From Branchipolynoe longqiensis (Eukaryota > Annelida > Polychaeta > Phyllodocida > Polynoidae): a stretch of DNA of 64,000 nucleotides. The position numbers were made by a program, and so were the translations under genes. The stretch lies in the NCBI GenBank assembly GCA_030323885.1, contig CM059194.1:23548780-23612779 (forward strand), written 5' to 3'. Below are positions 51,363 through 63,490 of the stretch, piece by piece. The notes under the pieces are model-generated. The model was not told the DNA's origin and searched no databases. It saw only the letters and a list, made by a program, of their open reading frames with translations. Each line of letters begins with the position of its first letter. Position 1 is the first letter of the stretch.

Positions 51363-51593
51363 CAGTAAAACCTCTCTAACCGACCACCTCCACAAATCGA
51401 CCACTCCCCTATATCGATCGCTTCATTTGGGTCTCAAACGATTTCCCATACAATCCATTGAAAAGATAAAAAGAAAATCCCTAAACCGACTACCTCCTAA
51501 ATGAACGATTTAGTCAGTCCCATGTCCAAATAAAACGAACGATACAGGGGAGTGGTCAATCTGTGGAGGTGGTCGGTTAGACAGGTTTTACTG
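51363..51593. mobile_element. pogo/Tc1-like MITE, copy 1
   Basis: The ends are CAGTAAAACCTCTCTAACCG and its inverted match ggttagacaggttttactg. A partial second copy starts at 51617 and runs into a (GT)n(AT)n tract (51790-51890). A third lies at 52620-52796. The superfamily is inferred from the CAGT ends next to TA. Confidence 0.76.
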
Positions 51594-51788
51594 TATATAT
51601 AGTTATATATCATATACAGTAAAACCTCTCTAAATCGACCGACCACGGGACCGACTTGAAGTGTTCCATTTAGGGAGGTGGTCAGCATAGGAATCTTTTT
51701 CTATCGGTACAATGGTATTGTATGGGCGATTGTTTGGGTCTCAAACAAAGCGATCGATATAGGGAAGTGGTCGGTTTTTCAAACCTAC

Positions 51789-52196
<408 letters not shown>

Positions 52197-52494
52197 CATT
52201 TTGCCTAGGGAGGTCAGTGTACCTCACTAGGTAACTTCCCTGAAGGTGCACTATTTAGGAGTAAGGTACGCTCTAGATATTCACCACGGCGTGAAAGTCG
52301 CATACGCCCAAAGACTGAACAGCTATGCGCACCATATTCCCTCGAATAATACTTGTATTTACCTCTGCACAAAAGTTTATTTTAAGCAATGTAATGCTGG
52401 CAATAATCACAGCAGCGTTCTCCCAGAAAATGTGGATCCTTCCAGTGGATAATGCTTCCATGTGCGTGTGTTGTATTGTGGTATATTATTTCAT

Positions 52495-52496
<2 letters not shown>

Positions 52497-52538
<42 letters not shown>

Positions 52539-52558
52539 CATCATCATCATCATCATCA
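52497..52558. repeat. (ATG)n(ATC)n palindromic microsatellite
   Basis: atgatgatg changes to atcatcatc at about 52540, giving a self-complementary hairpin. Confidence 0.9.
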
Positions 52559-52619
52559 AAATCAAAACCGCAGATGTCACTTTAAACCACCATTAATATT
52601 GGACTATGCAAACAATATA

Positions 52620-52796
52620 CAGTAAAACCTCTCTAACCGACGACCTCTACAGATCGACCATTCCCCTATTATTAATCGCTTTATTTGGGTCCTAACAATA
52701 CCATTGTAAGCAGATGCTAACTCCCTAAACCGACCATCTCCCTAAATGGACCGCTAAAAGTCGTTCCATGGTCGGTCGATTTAGAGAGGTTTTACT
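52620..52796. mobile_element. pogo/Tc1-like MITE, copy 3
   Basis: CAGTAAAACCTCTCTAACCG to gatttagagaggttttact, shorter than the first copy. Confidence 0.74.
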
Positions 52797-52962
52797 ATAT
52801 ATATATTGGACATTAATAAATGAGTTCCAGTGACAATTTGATCACTGGAGGAAAATAGTCGCCCCCTTTAAATAGTAGCTGCCATTTCACGGAGGTTACA
52901 AACTAAGAAATGCTCGGCTACTAATTGGGGAAATATGGTATGTGCAGCAGTGAATATAAGCC

Positions 52963-53205
52963 TGTCTCAAAAGGTGATAAGTCTTTTTTTGTGTCTATTG
53001 TAACGATTGACACAAAACAGCACAGAAATGGTTACGCTGAAAACAGAAGGACATTTGCTTCAAATCAATATGTATTCTATTGGCATTATAAAACACCATG
53101 TAAAAAACTAATCAGTTTATCCTGAGCAAATGCATAAGCAGATAGTATGTTAATCGTTACAATGGACAAAGTTTTGTCCCATATTGCTTAGCACCTTTTG
53201 AGACA
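52963..53205. mobile_element. TIR MITE (CTGTCTCAAAAGGTG ends)
   Basis: Inverted ends CTGTCTCAAAAGGTG and CACCTTTTGAGACAG enclose about 240 bp. The subterminal sequences gtaacgatt and aatcgttac also pair. Only one copy is seen in this window. Confidence 0.7.
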
Positions 53206-53580
53206 GTCTCATGTGGCCCTTGCGTTAACGCCCCAACGCATGGCAATGGCTACCCTCTCCCACCAGATAATTCACGACGAACCAGGAAAAATCATGCTTT
53301 GGTTAGGGTTCACTGTAAACAGCCTGTGAAGTCACTGGTTCCAGGCAACATTGTTTATCTGAATTGGTGTACAGGTGCTGAACTGAAATAGGATGCCAAC
53401 ATACCAAAATGGCAGCCAGATCCTCTCCTTACAACTTTTAAAGCTAATAAACTGCACGACTTAATCAATTCTGAACTCCAAAAGTAGCGGATTGCGAAAG
53501 ATGAGTATGAAGAATATATCTAGTTAGTTAGATTGCAAATTGGTGTGATTTTGACCATGACTCAGCAACATGACAGCTTT
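53206..53580 (+). other. Possible decayed coding fragment, unrecognised
   Basis: One frame reads a protein-like stretch (RRTRKNHALVRVHCKQPVKS, LVPGNIVYLNWC, then FKANKLHDLINSELQK) broken by several stops. I do not recognise the family. It may be a transposon remnant or chance. Confidence 0.25.
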
Positions 53581-53599
53581 TCTATAGGGTTGTGACTAG

Positions 53600-53730
53600 A
53601 AGGGATGGCCAAAGGAGTTCAGCGTCCGTATCCCGTGTTGGTAGATCGTGGGATTCGAACCCATGGGTTCGAACCCTGGTCGAGTTAAACCAATAACTTA
53701 AAAATTGATACTTGTCGCTTCCTAGTCAGT
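53600..53730 (+). mobile_element. SINE-A head fragment
   Basis: Plus-orientation head (agggatggccaaaggagttc) and linker, ending at ttgatacttgtcgcttccta. A SINE-B copy starts right after it. Confidence 0.74.
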
Positions 53731-54038
53731 AAAGCCTGTTTTATTTAATGACACCTCTAGAACACACTGATTTTTATCATCGGCTATTGGACATCAAACA
53801 TATGGTCATTCTGACATATTTCTTTGGCGAAAACCTGCTGCCACCACATAGGCTACTCATTCCGATAAGTAGCAAGGGGTCTTTTATATGCGCTTTCCCA
53901 CAGACAGGAGAGCACATACCACAGCCTTTGATGAACCAGTAGTGGACCAGCCTTTGATGAACCAGTACTGAGCAGGATCTATAGGATGACGGACACCTTC
54001 ACAGGTGGACACTACCACCTGAGCTACGTCCCGCTCCC
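53730..54038 (-). mobile_element. SINE-B copy with an internal duplication
   Basis: Nearly full copy. The segment agcctttgatgaaccagta occurs twice (53931 and 53951), and the adjacent body part is missing. Confidence 0.8.
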
Positions 54039-54244
54039 CCATGAGAACTGAATGCAACAGGTTCAGTTCACTACCAACTCTCACTCAGTGAGTCAGTCTA
54101 TAGGTATGTGTGGGACATTCCCACACCGGCTGGTGTGAGCGGTCTATTTAGTGGGTGTCAGTGTGTGTGTGGGTGATTAACTGTGTAGGGAGTGTCTTGG
54201 TATTTTTGTACATCATGTATGTAGGGCTTATACGTCTGTCTGTA

Positions 54245-54575
54245 TGCAGGTATAACAGTACCTCAGGGAGGTTGACGCCCCTGCCCTGCAGAGTTGTAAA
54301 TCACTGCCTTGTGGTACAGGTTCTTGACAGAACCGAAGGCTAAGGGAGCAAACGCTAAACAGAAAACCATGTCACTGTGGCAGCATTAAGGGCGGTTGAT
54401 GTAATTTATACATCTCCTGACCAGCCGCTGCAGGGACAAATAGTTTTGCGCCTGTCTTGACATGTTCTTGCCGGTGTGAAACCTCTATTTGCTCCCCGAG
54501 AGAGTGCGGCTGGTAACTTGCAAAAGCCAGCAGCACTTCAACACTTTTGCAGGCAGCTTTCATGAAATGTAAACT
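54245..54575 (+). repeat. Dispersed 330-bp repeat, copy 2
   Basis: Same sequence family as 19905-20270, ending at ggcagctttcatgaaatgta just before a (GT)n tract (54578-54745). Confidence 0.75.
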
Positions 54576-54576
54576 C

Positions 54577-54577
<1 letters not shown>

Positions 54578-54615
<38 letters not shown>

Positions 54616-54622
54616 GTGTGTG

Positions 54623-54669
<47 letters not shown>

Positions 54670-54700
54670 ATGTGTGTGTGTGTGGATGTGTGTGTGTGGA

Positions 54701-54731
<31 letters not shown>

Positions 54732-54959
54732 GTGTGTGTGCATGTAAAGGCACAACACCGTTTGAAACTGATCGTTTATTTCAACCTAAATGAAAGTGTC
54801 AGCAGAGAAAAGATCGTTGCCTTCACATACACACATATCCAACGTACCACCGCATATTCTGAGCCCAAAATGGACTCGACCGGTCATCGACGAGTTCACA
54901 ACAAATGATGAGTTGCTATCGTCATCACCACCGATGGACAACCAAGAATGAATGAATGA

Positions 54960-54994
<35 letters not shown>

Positions 54995-55175
54995 TATGTG
55001 TGTATGTGTGTATGTGTGTACGTGTGTACGTGTGTACGTATGTACGTACGTACGTATGTATGTATGTATGTATGTATGTATGTATGTATGTATGTATGTA
55101 TGTATGTATGTATGTATGTATGTATGTATGTATGTATGTATGTATGTATGTATGTATGTATGTATGTATGTATGT
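54578..55175. repeat. (GT)n and (GTAT)n microsatellites
   Basis: GT-rich at 54578-54745; (TGTA/TACG)n at 54958-55175. A SINE-A tail fragment follows (55183-55225). Confidence 0.92.
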
Positions 55176-55647
55176 ACCCGACCTGATATGATCATAAATG
55201 TTACTAGGGCGTAAAACCCCAACAAACAAAACAAACATATATGTAGGTATTATGTGAATAATAACCCAATAGATGGCTAGAAAATAGGCTCTAACTTTCT
55301 TAGGAACAATGATACAAAGTTGGTGTTATAAACTACATTGGACGGGAAACTGCGGAGATCCATTTCGTATTAATAAAAAATCAACAGGATAGGCAATAAT
55401 TTTGAGAGAACGTCAGATGACCCGTCGGTAAGCCCTACTAATACTAGTTGTACTAGTAGTACCAGTCCGGCCACTGGTACCCGGCTTAATTGGGCGACCA
55501 AAACCGTGAGTAACCAACGTTGAATGTGGCAGCTTCCGGGAAGGCCGTGGTTAGGAATAGGCTTGGTAGGAATACGTCACTTCCGAGATACCAACATTGG
55601 TGTTGCCCGCCACACGACCTTAGTCAGACGCCTCATCGTGCGACAGT

Positions 55648-55795
55648 TTATATATATATAATATATATATATATTAAATTATATATATGTATATATATAT
55701 ATAATTATATATATATATAATTATATATATATATATAATTATATATATATATATATAATTTTATATATATATAACATATATATACCATATATACT
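55648..55795. repeat. (AT)n-rich tract
   Basis: Long TA/ATAT sequence. 55230-55647 and 55796-55999 show no recognisable gene. Confidence 0.9.
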
Positions 55796-55999
55796 ACATT
55801 ATAAGGACACGGAGCAGAGAAGACAGCTGCAGATTTGTTTATTAATAGTGTTTCGGTTCGAGCAGCGGATGGCACCAACTTATTCGGTGCGAACCTGTAG
55901 CGCCAGTGGCGCCACCAATGGCGCCACCATCGGCACCCGTTTATACCGCGCGACCGGTGCCTTCTGTTTACTTCGTTTGCAATTTAAATTGTGTGTTTG

Positions 56000-56190
56000 A
56001 TGGGGGTTTACGTCCTAGCAACATCTATGGTCAAATCAGGACGGGGACCGACTTGTGACAGTTCGCACCCATGGCGACTTTATAGTGATGCCTCGCCGGC
56101 ACCATGACCCAATATCCCACTCAGTCACATTATCCTGACACTGAGCTAATCAGTCCTTGTCCCATCCTAGTAATGTCCAGTGCCAAGCCG
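56000..56190 (-). mobile_element. SINE-A body fragment
   Basis: Starts gggtttacgtcctagcaaca and ends near cagtgccaagccgg, followed by a (GAGT)n-like tract (56190-56232). Confidence 0.72.
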
Positions 56191-56439
56191 GTGAGTGAGT
56201 GACTGAGTGAGTGACTGAGTGAGTGAATGAGTTTATGCATTTAAAGTGGGGTGGAGGGCTTGTGGTGAGGAATAGGGCTGAGAGGGGCTGAGAGGGACCA
56301 ACCCCCACCCACTACACGCCTTCTTCATACACCCTTCCTCTCCTGATATGATCTTACATGTTGCCAGGACGTAAAGCTCCAACAAACAAATCATACGCCG
56401 AGTCACAGCTTCAGTCTTTCTTAGGAACCAGCGTACACA

Positions 56440-56890
56440 GCCCAGACGGGATGGCCGAATGAGTTGAGCATCCGTCTGCCGTTTTGGTAGATCGTTGGAT
56501 TCGAACCCATAGATTTCAAACCCTGGTCGAGTCAAACCAATGACTTTAAAAAAAAAATTGATACTTGTCACTTCCTAGCCAGGCGCTTGCCATTATTAAG
56601 ATAGGGCAAAGACTGGTTGGCTCAGCATCAGGATAATGTGACTGAGTGGGATATCAGGTCGTGGTGCTGGTGACCTGATCTCCCAGTGGGGCAGCACTAG
56701 AAAGTCACACACTGTCACAAGTCAGTAGCCTTCCTGATAAGACCTTATACGTTGCCAGGACATAAAACTCCAACAACCAACCAACAAACCCAGTGGGGCA
56801 GCACTAGAAAGGCGCCATGAGTGTGCACTGTCACAAATCGGTACCAATCCTGATATGACCTTAGACGTTACTAGGACGAAACAACCAACC
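56440..56890 (+). mobile_element. SINE-A copy plus a partial tandem tail
   Basis: A full plus-orientation copy (56440-56785) is followed by a repeated 3' part (56786-56890). A further tail fragment lies at 57080-57130. Confidence 0.78.
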
Positions 56891-57347
56891 AACCAGCGTG
56901 CACTAATTAGGGGGGGGGGGGTGAAAGCCGTGTTGCGTTGTTGTTGTGTAGGCCTACTTGAACCAGTCATCCATTGTACCACAGACACTGTCCGCAGTGC
57001 ATAGCCCGGGGGAGCTTTCAAAAGTAAGTGCGTCAATGATCGTGACTTGCAGCCTAAGCAGGATGCTTGTGCACAGTTACCCTCCTGACATGACCACAGA
57101 TGTTGCTAGGACGTAAAACCTCCAACCAACAACAACCAACTGTAAGTCAGTTATGGTTTTCAGGTAGTAGACAACATATCCTATTTAGATTTGACCAAAT
57201 CTTCTAGCAAATAATTCTCTACTGAAATTCTGGTCTGTATTCAAGTCACCCATTGGACAGACAGACATGACGAAAGCATTAAAGCTAAATAACTGACACA
57301 TAATGAGACTTTTAATGTTTGAATTGACTGTTAAAAGACAATAAGTA

Positions 57348-57437
57348 AAGATTGTTTTATTTAACGACGCCTTTAGAGCGCATTGTTTTATTATCATCGG
57401 ATATTGGACGTCAAACATATGGTCATTCTGACGTTAC
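57348..57437 (-). mobile_element. SINE-B tail fragment
   Basis: Only the tail end (agattgttttatttaacgac to tatggtcattctgac), 25 bp left of the gypsy target duplication. Confidence 0.74.
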
Positions 57438-57468
57438 AGACAAGTATCTAGAAGTTAAAGCTAATAAC

Positions 57469-60400
57469 TGTAAGATATATGGGTCAACCGGGTACACGAG
57501 GGAACCAGCTGCGACTGGTAGGTTGCCTAGGAAACTGTGGATAGAATAAACGTCAGTCACTAACTGGAACTCGAAGTGTCGACTCGTACTTTACATGGTG
57601 TCAGATGTGGCTTGCCTTCAGGGATTATGGCATTATCTGGATTAAAACCCCCGATGCCACTCAACCTAGAGGGCAATCTCACTCTGAACTGGTATCAATG
57701 GATTGATTCATACAAGATTTATGCGACAGCGGCCGGAGTAAGTAACAAGTCGGAGAAAGTCCAGTGCTGCGTGTTTTTACACGTAGCAGGGGCTGAAGCA
57801 CAGAAGATACATCGCACACTGGATATAAATACAGCTGATCGGGACAAGATAGAAATTTTAATTGCGGCTTTCAAAAAATATTGCGAAGGTAAGACGAACA
57901 TTACGGTGGTCAGATACCAGTTTAATACGCTCAACCAGACAAACGAAGGAATGGACACGTACATCAGAACGCTTCGAAATCGAGTGTCTTTTTGTCAATA
58001 CGGTGCTCTCGAGGACTCATTATTATGTGATAGACTTGTATGTGGCATCAAAAGCAAAAACCTCCGAGATCGTTTATTGCAGACTAACAATTTGTCATTG
58101 GATATGTGCATTAATATGTGTCGGTTGAGTGAGCACAGATCAGAGTTGTTAACAGATGTGTCGTATAATGTGTCAGCTGAAAATGTCGATATGATTTCCA
58201 AAGTAAATCACGGCATGACGTCACAGCGCCAGCCGGCGCCATGGAGACGGACGACACATCAACAACAAATGTCTTCACATTCCAGTTTATCTGGTCCGAA
58301 GTGTTTTAATTGTGGATACAAACACTTACAAGGACGATGCCCAGCAAAAGACAAGCAATGCATTGCCTGTGGACGAAGTGGACATTTTATTAAAATGTGT
58401 AAAAGTAATGCGAATCGACGTACAGTAGTCAATGAAGTGGGCGTCGATCGAAACGATGACACGATACAGTGGATACGTAGGGACGAGGGAGATGACGTCA
58501 CACACGATCTGTTCGTGGGTACACTGAACGACAACGATGCAGATAAGGATAGTCTATGGTATGCCAATATCGTAGTAAACGGCCAAGTGATCAAGTTCAA
58601 GCTGGACACGGGATCGCAGGCAAACATCATTCCAAGAGAGGTTTATGACAAAATTGGTGGGTTGGCGTTATCACCATCACGTTGTCACCTCGTGACGTAT
58701 TCAGGTCAGCGAATCCGGCCGATGGGGGAGTCATGGATCGAAATCCGTGGTCATCCATTAAAATTCCAAGTCACAAAAGAAGGGAGCCCCCTTCTAGGAA
58801 AGTGTGCGTGTGTCGAACTGAATTTGATTACGAGAGTGGATTCCATATCAGACGTAATGGACCAAGAATCAAGTGCTGATGAACTGGTAAATACCTATGC
58901 TGATGTATTTCAGGGTCTTGGGAAAATAAAAGTTAACGCTCACATTCATATTGATACCACCGTAACCCCTATTGTTGATGCCCCAAGGAGGATACCCCAT
59001 GCAATAACCCTTGATGTACGCAATGAGTTAGATAGAATGCTAGCATTAGGAGTCATAGTAAAACAATCGGAACCCACCCCTTGGGTCAGTTCCATAACTA
59101 TTGTGAGGAAACCCGGTAAGATACGGATTTGTTTAGATCCTACCAAATTAAATAAAGCAATTTTAAGAGGCCCTTATCCAACCCGTACTATTGAAGAGGT
59201 AGTTGCAAATACGAGTGGGGCCACAGTATTCTCAGTGATAGATGCTAATAGCGGGTATTGGCAGGTTGAATTGGATGAGGCCAGCTCTCATTTGTGCACA
59301 TTCAACACGCCATGGGGCAGGTACAGGTATACGCGTTTACCGTTCGGGATAAAGACAGCTGGTGACATATTTATAGAAGAAATGAATGGGATACTGTCAG
59401 GGTTAGAAGGTGTTAATGTGATAACAGATGACATTTTAGTTTATGGTAAAGATGTTAAAGAACATAACAGTCGACTTAAAACAGTGTTAGAAAGAGCCAG
59501 GAAATGTAATTTGAAGCTTAACCCTAAAAAATCTGTAATATGCAAATCACAAGTTAACTATGTAGGTCATTTGTTAACATCCAATGGTCTGTTACCTAAC
59601 AAAAACCGCATTCAGGCTATTATTGATTTGCCTACACCCCAGGACAAAAAAGCTGTACAACGGTTTCTAGGGATGGTTGGTTACGTCAGTAAGTTTATAC
59701 CCAACATGGCGGAAGTAACCAAACCTTTACGGGTAATCCTAAGCAAAGACATCGCATGGCACTGGCAAACAGAACAAATAAAAGCATTTGAAACACTTAA
59801 GCATCTGTTAACTACAGCCCCCATCCTGAAATATTATGATGCCAATCAGGACATAGTTTTACAAGTGGACGCTTCCAAATCTGGGCTGGGAGCAACATTA
59901 TTTCAGGAAAAGAGGCCAGTTGCCATGGCGTCGAAGGCTTTGGATAAAACGCAATCAAATTATGCTGTAATAGAAAAGGAATTGCTAGCAATTTGTTTCG
60001 GATGTAAAAAATTTCATGAATATATTTTTGGGAAAACTGTAACCGTTGAGACCGATCACAAACCTCTAGTAGCAATTATGAACAAACCAATACATACCTT
60101 ATCTGCAAGAATGCAGCGTATGAGAATGCGTTTGCAAAATTACGACATATCTGTGGTCCATACTAAAGGCACCCTAATGTTTTTTGCAGACACACTGTCA
60201 CGGGCACACACAACACTAACGAGCCCTGATGACTTATTCGACAACGACATAACGGTGGCAGCAGTGGACATAGAGCATAACATTATGAACAGAATCAAAA
60301 CAGAGGTGGCAAAAGACAACGCTTTACAGAAAATTATAGTATTAACAAGAGAGGGGTGGCCCAAACATAACAGGGGTTTGCACCCCAGTATAAAACCATT

Positions 60401-62341
60401 TTTTACGTACAGATCTAACATCACAATACACGACGACATTTTACTCAAAGATAACCGCATTATTATCCCTAAAGCCCTACAAAAAGAAATGTTAAACAGG
60501 GTACACGAGTCACATCTGGGTGTGGTACGATGTAAACAATTGGCACGTGATACCATTTTTTGGCCTGGGTTAGGTAATCACATTGAAGACATGGTGTCAC
60601 GCTGCCAAATATGTCAGGGATTACGAAATAAACAAGCCGCTGAACCTTTGATAAGCCATGAAGTAATAGATATACCGTACTATAAGATTGGGGTGGACCT
60701 GTTCTATGTTGAACACACAACATATTTGCTATTGGTGGATTACTACACAAAATTCCCAGAAGTGATAGAGTTGACAAGTACAACAAGTATGTCTATAATT
60801 GATGCTATGAGGCAGGTATTTGGTAGGTACGGGATACCAAAATACGTAGTTTCAGATAATGGACCTCAATTCAGTAGTGCTGAGTATTTGCGCTTTGCAA
60901 ATGAATATGAATTTATTCCGGTCTTTTCAAATCCAATGTTCCCCCAAAGTAACGGTCAGGTTGAGAGATATGTACAAACTATTAAACGTATGATTAAAAA
61001 ATCAGTGCTTGACAAAAAAGACATTAACATTGCCTTGCTAAATTACAGAAATACAACCTTGCAAGGCATGGGTGCCTCTCCAGCTAAATTATTAATGTCT
61101 CGAACACTCAGATCAAAAATTCCGATTTTGGAGAAACAATTGAGGCCACAGCCACAACTATCGAAGAGAAACGAAATACATCATTCACAACAAATACAAA
61201 AAAGATACTATGATACAAGTGCAGGTCCGGAACACAAATTATTGGGAATAGGAGAACGGGTACGTTATCTGGACCACAGAGGCGAATGGCAATCTGGTAA
61301 AATTGTGAAGGCAAATACACCTGGTCCACGGGATTACGTTATTGTAAATAAACAACATCATTTCATAAAAAGAAATCGCCGACACATGTTTAAATCAAAA
61401 AATGTTGATGAAAAACCCAGCTCCCCAAAGACAAAGGATATACAGACAATTCCATATACCAGTAGATACGGCCGGGATATTCGCCCGGGTTAACAGAATG
61501 GGTTTTTGAGTCCAAGTTCACTCATTTGCATGTCTGGTGGTGTCAATAGACAATTGGTCAAGTTTGAACATGTTATTTAAGTACAGTGCATATTAACTAT
61601 AGAAGATAAGTCAATGCTAATCATTCAAGGTTTACAAAACGAATAAAATCTGGAATGGATTTCACACCACACCGAAATTGATGTATACTGATGTGTATAT
61701 ACCCAGCAATTAAATTAAATTAACCACGTGTTGTATCACGAGATGTTAGAACATAAAATAAGATAATGTTTAAGTAACTTCAATAATTAAAACATAAATA
61801 ATACAACATTATACTGAACGCTATAATCAAGTGTACAGAAAATCAATATTTATTAGAGTAATTACATTGTGCATGTCAGCTAAAGTTACATATTATCACT
61901 TGTTATCGCATACTGTCATCAAAACATAAAGTTGTTCGAGTTGTTAATAGTTATAAAGTTATTGTAGGCGTGTAAGATGTTGTTTCTTGTATCAATGGAT
62001 ATTCCTGTGTTAATGGAGACTCACACGTATCTCTACCGTTATCAAATAAATGCTCTTGGACTGTTAACATTTATGGGGGGAGGTAGTCGATATTTATTGT
62101 ATTTATCATCTGTTGTAATTTATTAGATTTGTTGCATGATGTAAGTTATTGTATTTATCATATTTATTGTATGTGGGGAGTTGTTGTAGTCCATGAATTC
62201 TGATGAAAGGGAGATGTAAGATATATGGGTCAACCGGGTACACGAGGGAACCAGCTGCGACTGGTAGGTTGCCTAGGAAACTGTGGATAGAATAAACGTC
62301 AGTCACTAACTGGAACTCGAAGTGTCGACTCGTACTTTACA
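57469..62341 (+). mobile_element. Ty3/gypsy LTR retrotransposon, apparently intact
   Basis: Two 127-bp LTRs (57469-57595 and 62215-62341) begin TGTAAG and end TTTACA, and they appear identical by eye. The 5-bp target duplication ATAAC flanks the element (57464-57468 and 62342-62346). A primer-binding-type TGGTGTCAGA starts right after the 5' LTR. A purine tract (gaaagggaga) precedes the 3' LTR. One long gag-pol frame fills the interior, followed by about 720 bp without coding potential. No env-like frame is seen. The insertion must be recent. It lies upstream of the visible TEP exons, in the opposite orientation. Confidence 0.95.
57627..61493 (+). CDS. Ty3/gypsy Gag-Pol polyprotein
   Basis: A single uninterrupted frame of about 1288 codons from the first ATG after the primer-binding site; the frame itself is open back into the LTR. 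In order it has a Gag-like N-terminus, two zinc knuckles (CFNCGYKH..., then CIACGRSGHFIKMC near residue 260), and an aspartic protease with DTGSQAN. The reverse transcriptase has a TDDILVYG catalytic box, and an RNase H follows with VDASKSGLGA and TDHKPL. The integrase has an HHCC finger ending CQICQ and D, D, E positions at GVDLF, SDNGPQF and NGQVERY. The domain order (integrase after RNase H) is Ty3/gypsy. The fused Gag-Pol and very short LTRs recall the Mag group, but the clade is inference. Confidence 0.95.
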   Translation: MALSGLKPPMPLNLEGNLTLNWYQWIDSYKIYATAAGVSNKSEKVQCCVFLHVAGAEAQKIHRTLDINTADRDKIEILIAAFKKYCEGKTNITVVRYQFNTLNQTNEGMDTYIRTLRNRVSFCQYGALEDSLLCDRLVCGIKSKNLRDRLLQTNNLSLDMCINMCRLSEHRSELLTDVSYNVSAENVDMISKVNHGMTSQRQPAPWRRTTHQQQMSSHSSLSGPKCFNCGYKHLQGRCPAKDKQCIACGRSGHFIKMCKSNANRRTVVNEVGVDRNDDTIQWIRRDEGDDVTHDLFVGTLNDNDADKDSLWYANIVVNGQVIKFKLDTGSQANIIPREVYDKIGGLALSPSRCHLVTYSGQRIRPMGESWIEIRGHPLKFQVTKEGSPLLGKCACVELNLITRVDSISDVMDQESSADELVNTYADVFQGLGKIKVNAHIHIDTTVTPIVDAPRRIPHAITLDVRNELDRMLALGVIVKQSEPTPWVSSITIVRKPGKIRICLDPTKLNKAILRGPYPTRTIEEVVANTSGATVFSVIDANSGYWQVELDEASSHLCTFNTPWGRYRYTRLPFGIKTAGDIFIEEMNGILSGLEGVNVITDDILVYGKDVKEHNSRLKTVLERARKCNLKLNPKKSVICKSQVNYVGHLLTSNGLLPNKNRIQAIIDLPTPQDKKAVQRFLGMVGYVSKFIPNMAEVTKPLRVILSKDIAWHWQTEQIKAFETLKHLLTTAPILKYYDANQDIVLQVDASKSGLGATLFQEKRPVAMASKALDKTQSNYAVIEKELLAICFGCKKFHEYIFGKTVTVETDHKPLVAIMNKPIHTLSARMQRMRMRLQNYDISVVHTKGTLMFFADTLSRAHTTLTSPDDLFDNDITVAAVDIEHNIMNRIKTEVAKDNALQKIIVLTREGWPKHNRGLHPSIKPFFTYRSNITIHDDILLKDNRIIIPKALQKEMLNRVHESHLGVVRCKQLARDTIFWPGLGNHIEDMVSRCQICQGLRNKQAAEPLISHEVIDIPYYKIGVDLFYVEHTTYLLLVDYYTKFPEVIELTSTTSMSIIDAMRQVFGRYGIPKYVVSDNGPQFSSAEYLRFANEYEFIPVFSNPMFPQSNGQVERYVQTIKRMIKKSVLDKKDINIALLNYRNTTLQGMGASPAKLLMSRTLRSKIPILEKQLRPQPQLSKRNEIHHSQQIQKRYYDTSAGPEHKLLGIGERVRYLDHRGEWQSGKIVKANTPGPRDYVIVNKQHHFIKRNRRHMFKSKNVDEKPSSPKTKDIQTIPYTSRYGRDIRPG

Positions 62342-62690
62342 ATAACCAACTGAATCCTAATGACACTTTTATAACAGTAAAATTGACTGTATGTATAAAG
62401 AAGAAGTTAAGGCTAATAACTAACTGAATTCTAACAATACTTTTAACAGCTAACTTAACTGTTAACAGACAAGCAGAAATTAAAGCCAATCAACAACTGA
62501 ATTCCAACAATACTTTGAACAACTAAATTTCCTGTGAACAGACAAGCATCTAGAAGAAACTAAAGCCAATCAACAACTAAATCATAACAAGACTTTTAGC
62601 AGTAAAATTGACTGAACAGAGAAGAAATTTTAGTTAATAACAAACTGAAGCCAATAAGTTCTAATCGATTAAATTGACTACTCAGCGGCT
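62342..62690. repeat. Degenerate about 80-bp satellite at the gypsy insertion site
   Basis: Repeated taaagccaatcaacaactga, caatacttttaacagctaa and ttgactgttaacagacaagc motifs. Related sequence occurs at 57270-57345 and 57438-57468, so the gypsy element inserted within this array. Confidence 0.72.
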
Positions 62691-62904
62691 ATGGTGGGTT
62701 CAGCTTGGTATTGGGTTATTAAACTAGGTCACGATGCTTGATCAACAAGGTGAACATGAAAGGTCGGTGGGGGCGGTGCGCGGAGGGGGGGGGGGGGGGG
62801 ACACATTCCAGCAGTGGCTGCCGGCACACGATTGTGTTATTGTATACACCTCAAGCTGTTTCATTTACTTATTGGAGGCTTTAGGTCCTAGAAACATTAA
62901 AGGT

Positions 62905-63120
62905 TATGTTCGGTTGGTTGTTGAAGTTTTACATCCTGGCAACATCTAAGGTCTTATCAGGACGGGTACCAACTTATGACAGTGTACACTCATGGTGACT
63001 TTATAGTGCTGCCACACTGGGAGACCAGGCCACCAGCACCATGACCTGATATCCCATTCAGTCACATTATCCTGACACCGAGTCAACCAGTCCTTGCCCT
63101 CTCATAATAATGCCAAGCGG
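62905..63120 (-). mobile_element. SINE-A body fragment
   Basis: Body from gttggttgttgaagttttac to ctcataataatgccaagcgg; no head. Confidence 0.75.
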
Positions 63121-63154
63121 GCTTCAGCAGGGACAGGTTCCATTGAATTGACCA

Positions 63155-63478
63155 AATATACCTTCCACACAATAACACGTGTTTTAATAAGTCCATCAGT
63201 ATCTACGTTGAATATACAGATAGTATTGTCATGGGGGTGATGAAAATGGGAAATATTGTGCCTAGAGCAGGACTCGAATCCAAATATCTTTGCATTCCGG
63301 GCCAGTGTACTAACCATTACACCACCTAGGCTCCCTGATATCACCACACTACCCACGCCTACCTGTATCTGTGGCTCCTTGCCTGGGAGGTCAGTGCAGA
63401 CTATTACACTATCAAATATAGGTAATTATATTATTTCATTTCTGTAAATTATGCTTCATCGTACTCGGCAGCTTTAAG
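63155..63478. mobile_element. TCCGATG-TIR MITE fragment containing a SINE
   Basis: MITE sequence (gtgttttaataagtccatca) is interrupted at about 63222 by a tRNA-like SINE segment and resumes near 63410, ending atgcttcatcgtactcggca. Confidence 0.65.
63226..63365 (-). mobile_element. tRNA-like SINE-C segment
   Basis: Its complement reads ctaggtggtgtaatggttag and ggattcgagtcctgctct, the A and B boxes of a tRNA-like head. Similar worn segments lie at 46415-46500 and 47165-47260. It does not fold into a full functional tRNA by eye. Confidence 0.6.
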
Positions 63479-63490
63479 ACTGGCAAGTAC

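Noticed and set aside
61494..62214. env-like frame in the gypsy element
   Set aside because: The region between pol and the 3' LTR is AT-rich with no substantial open frame.
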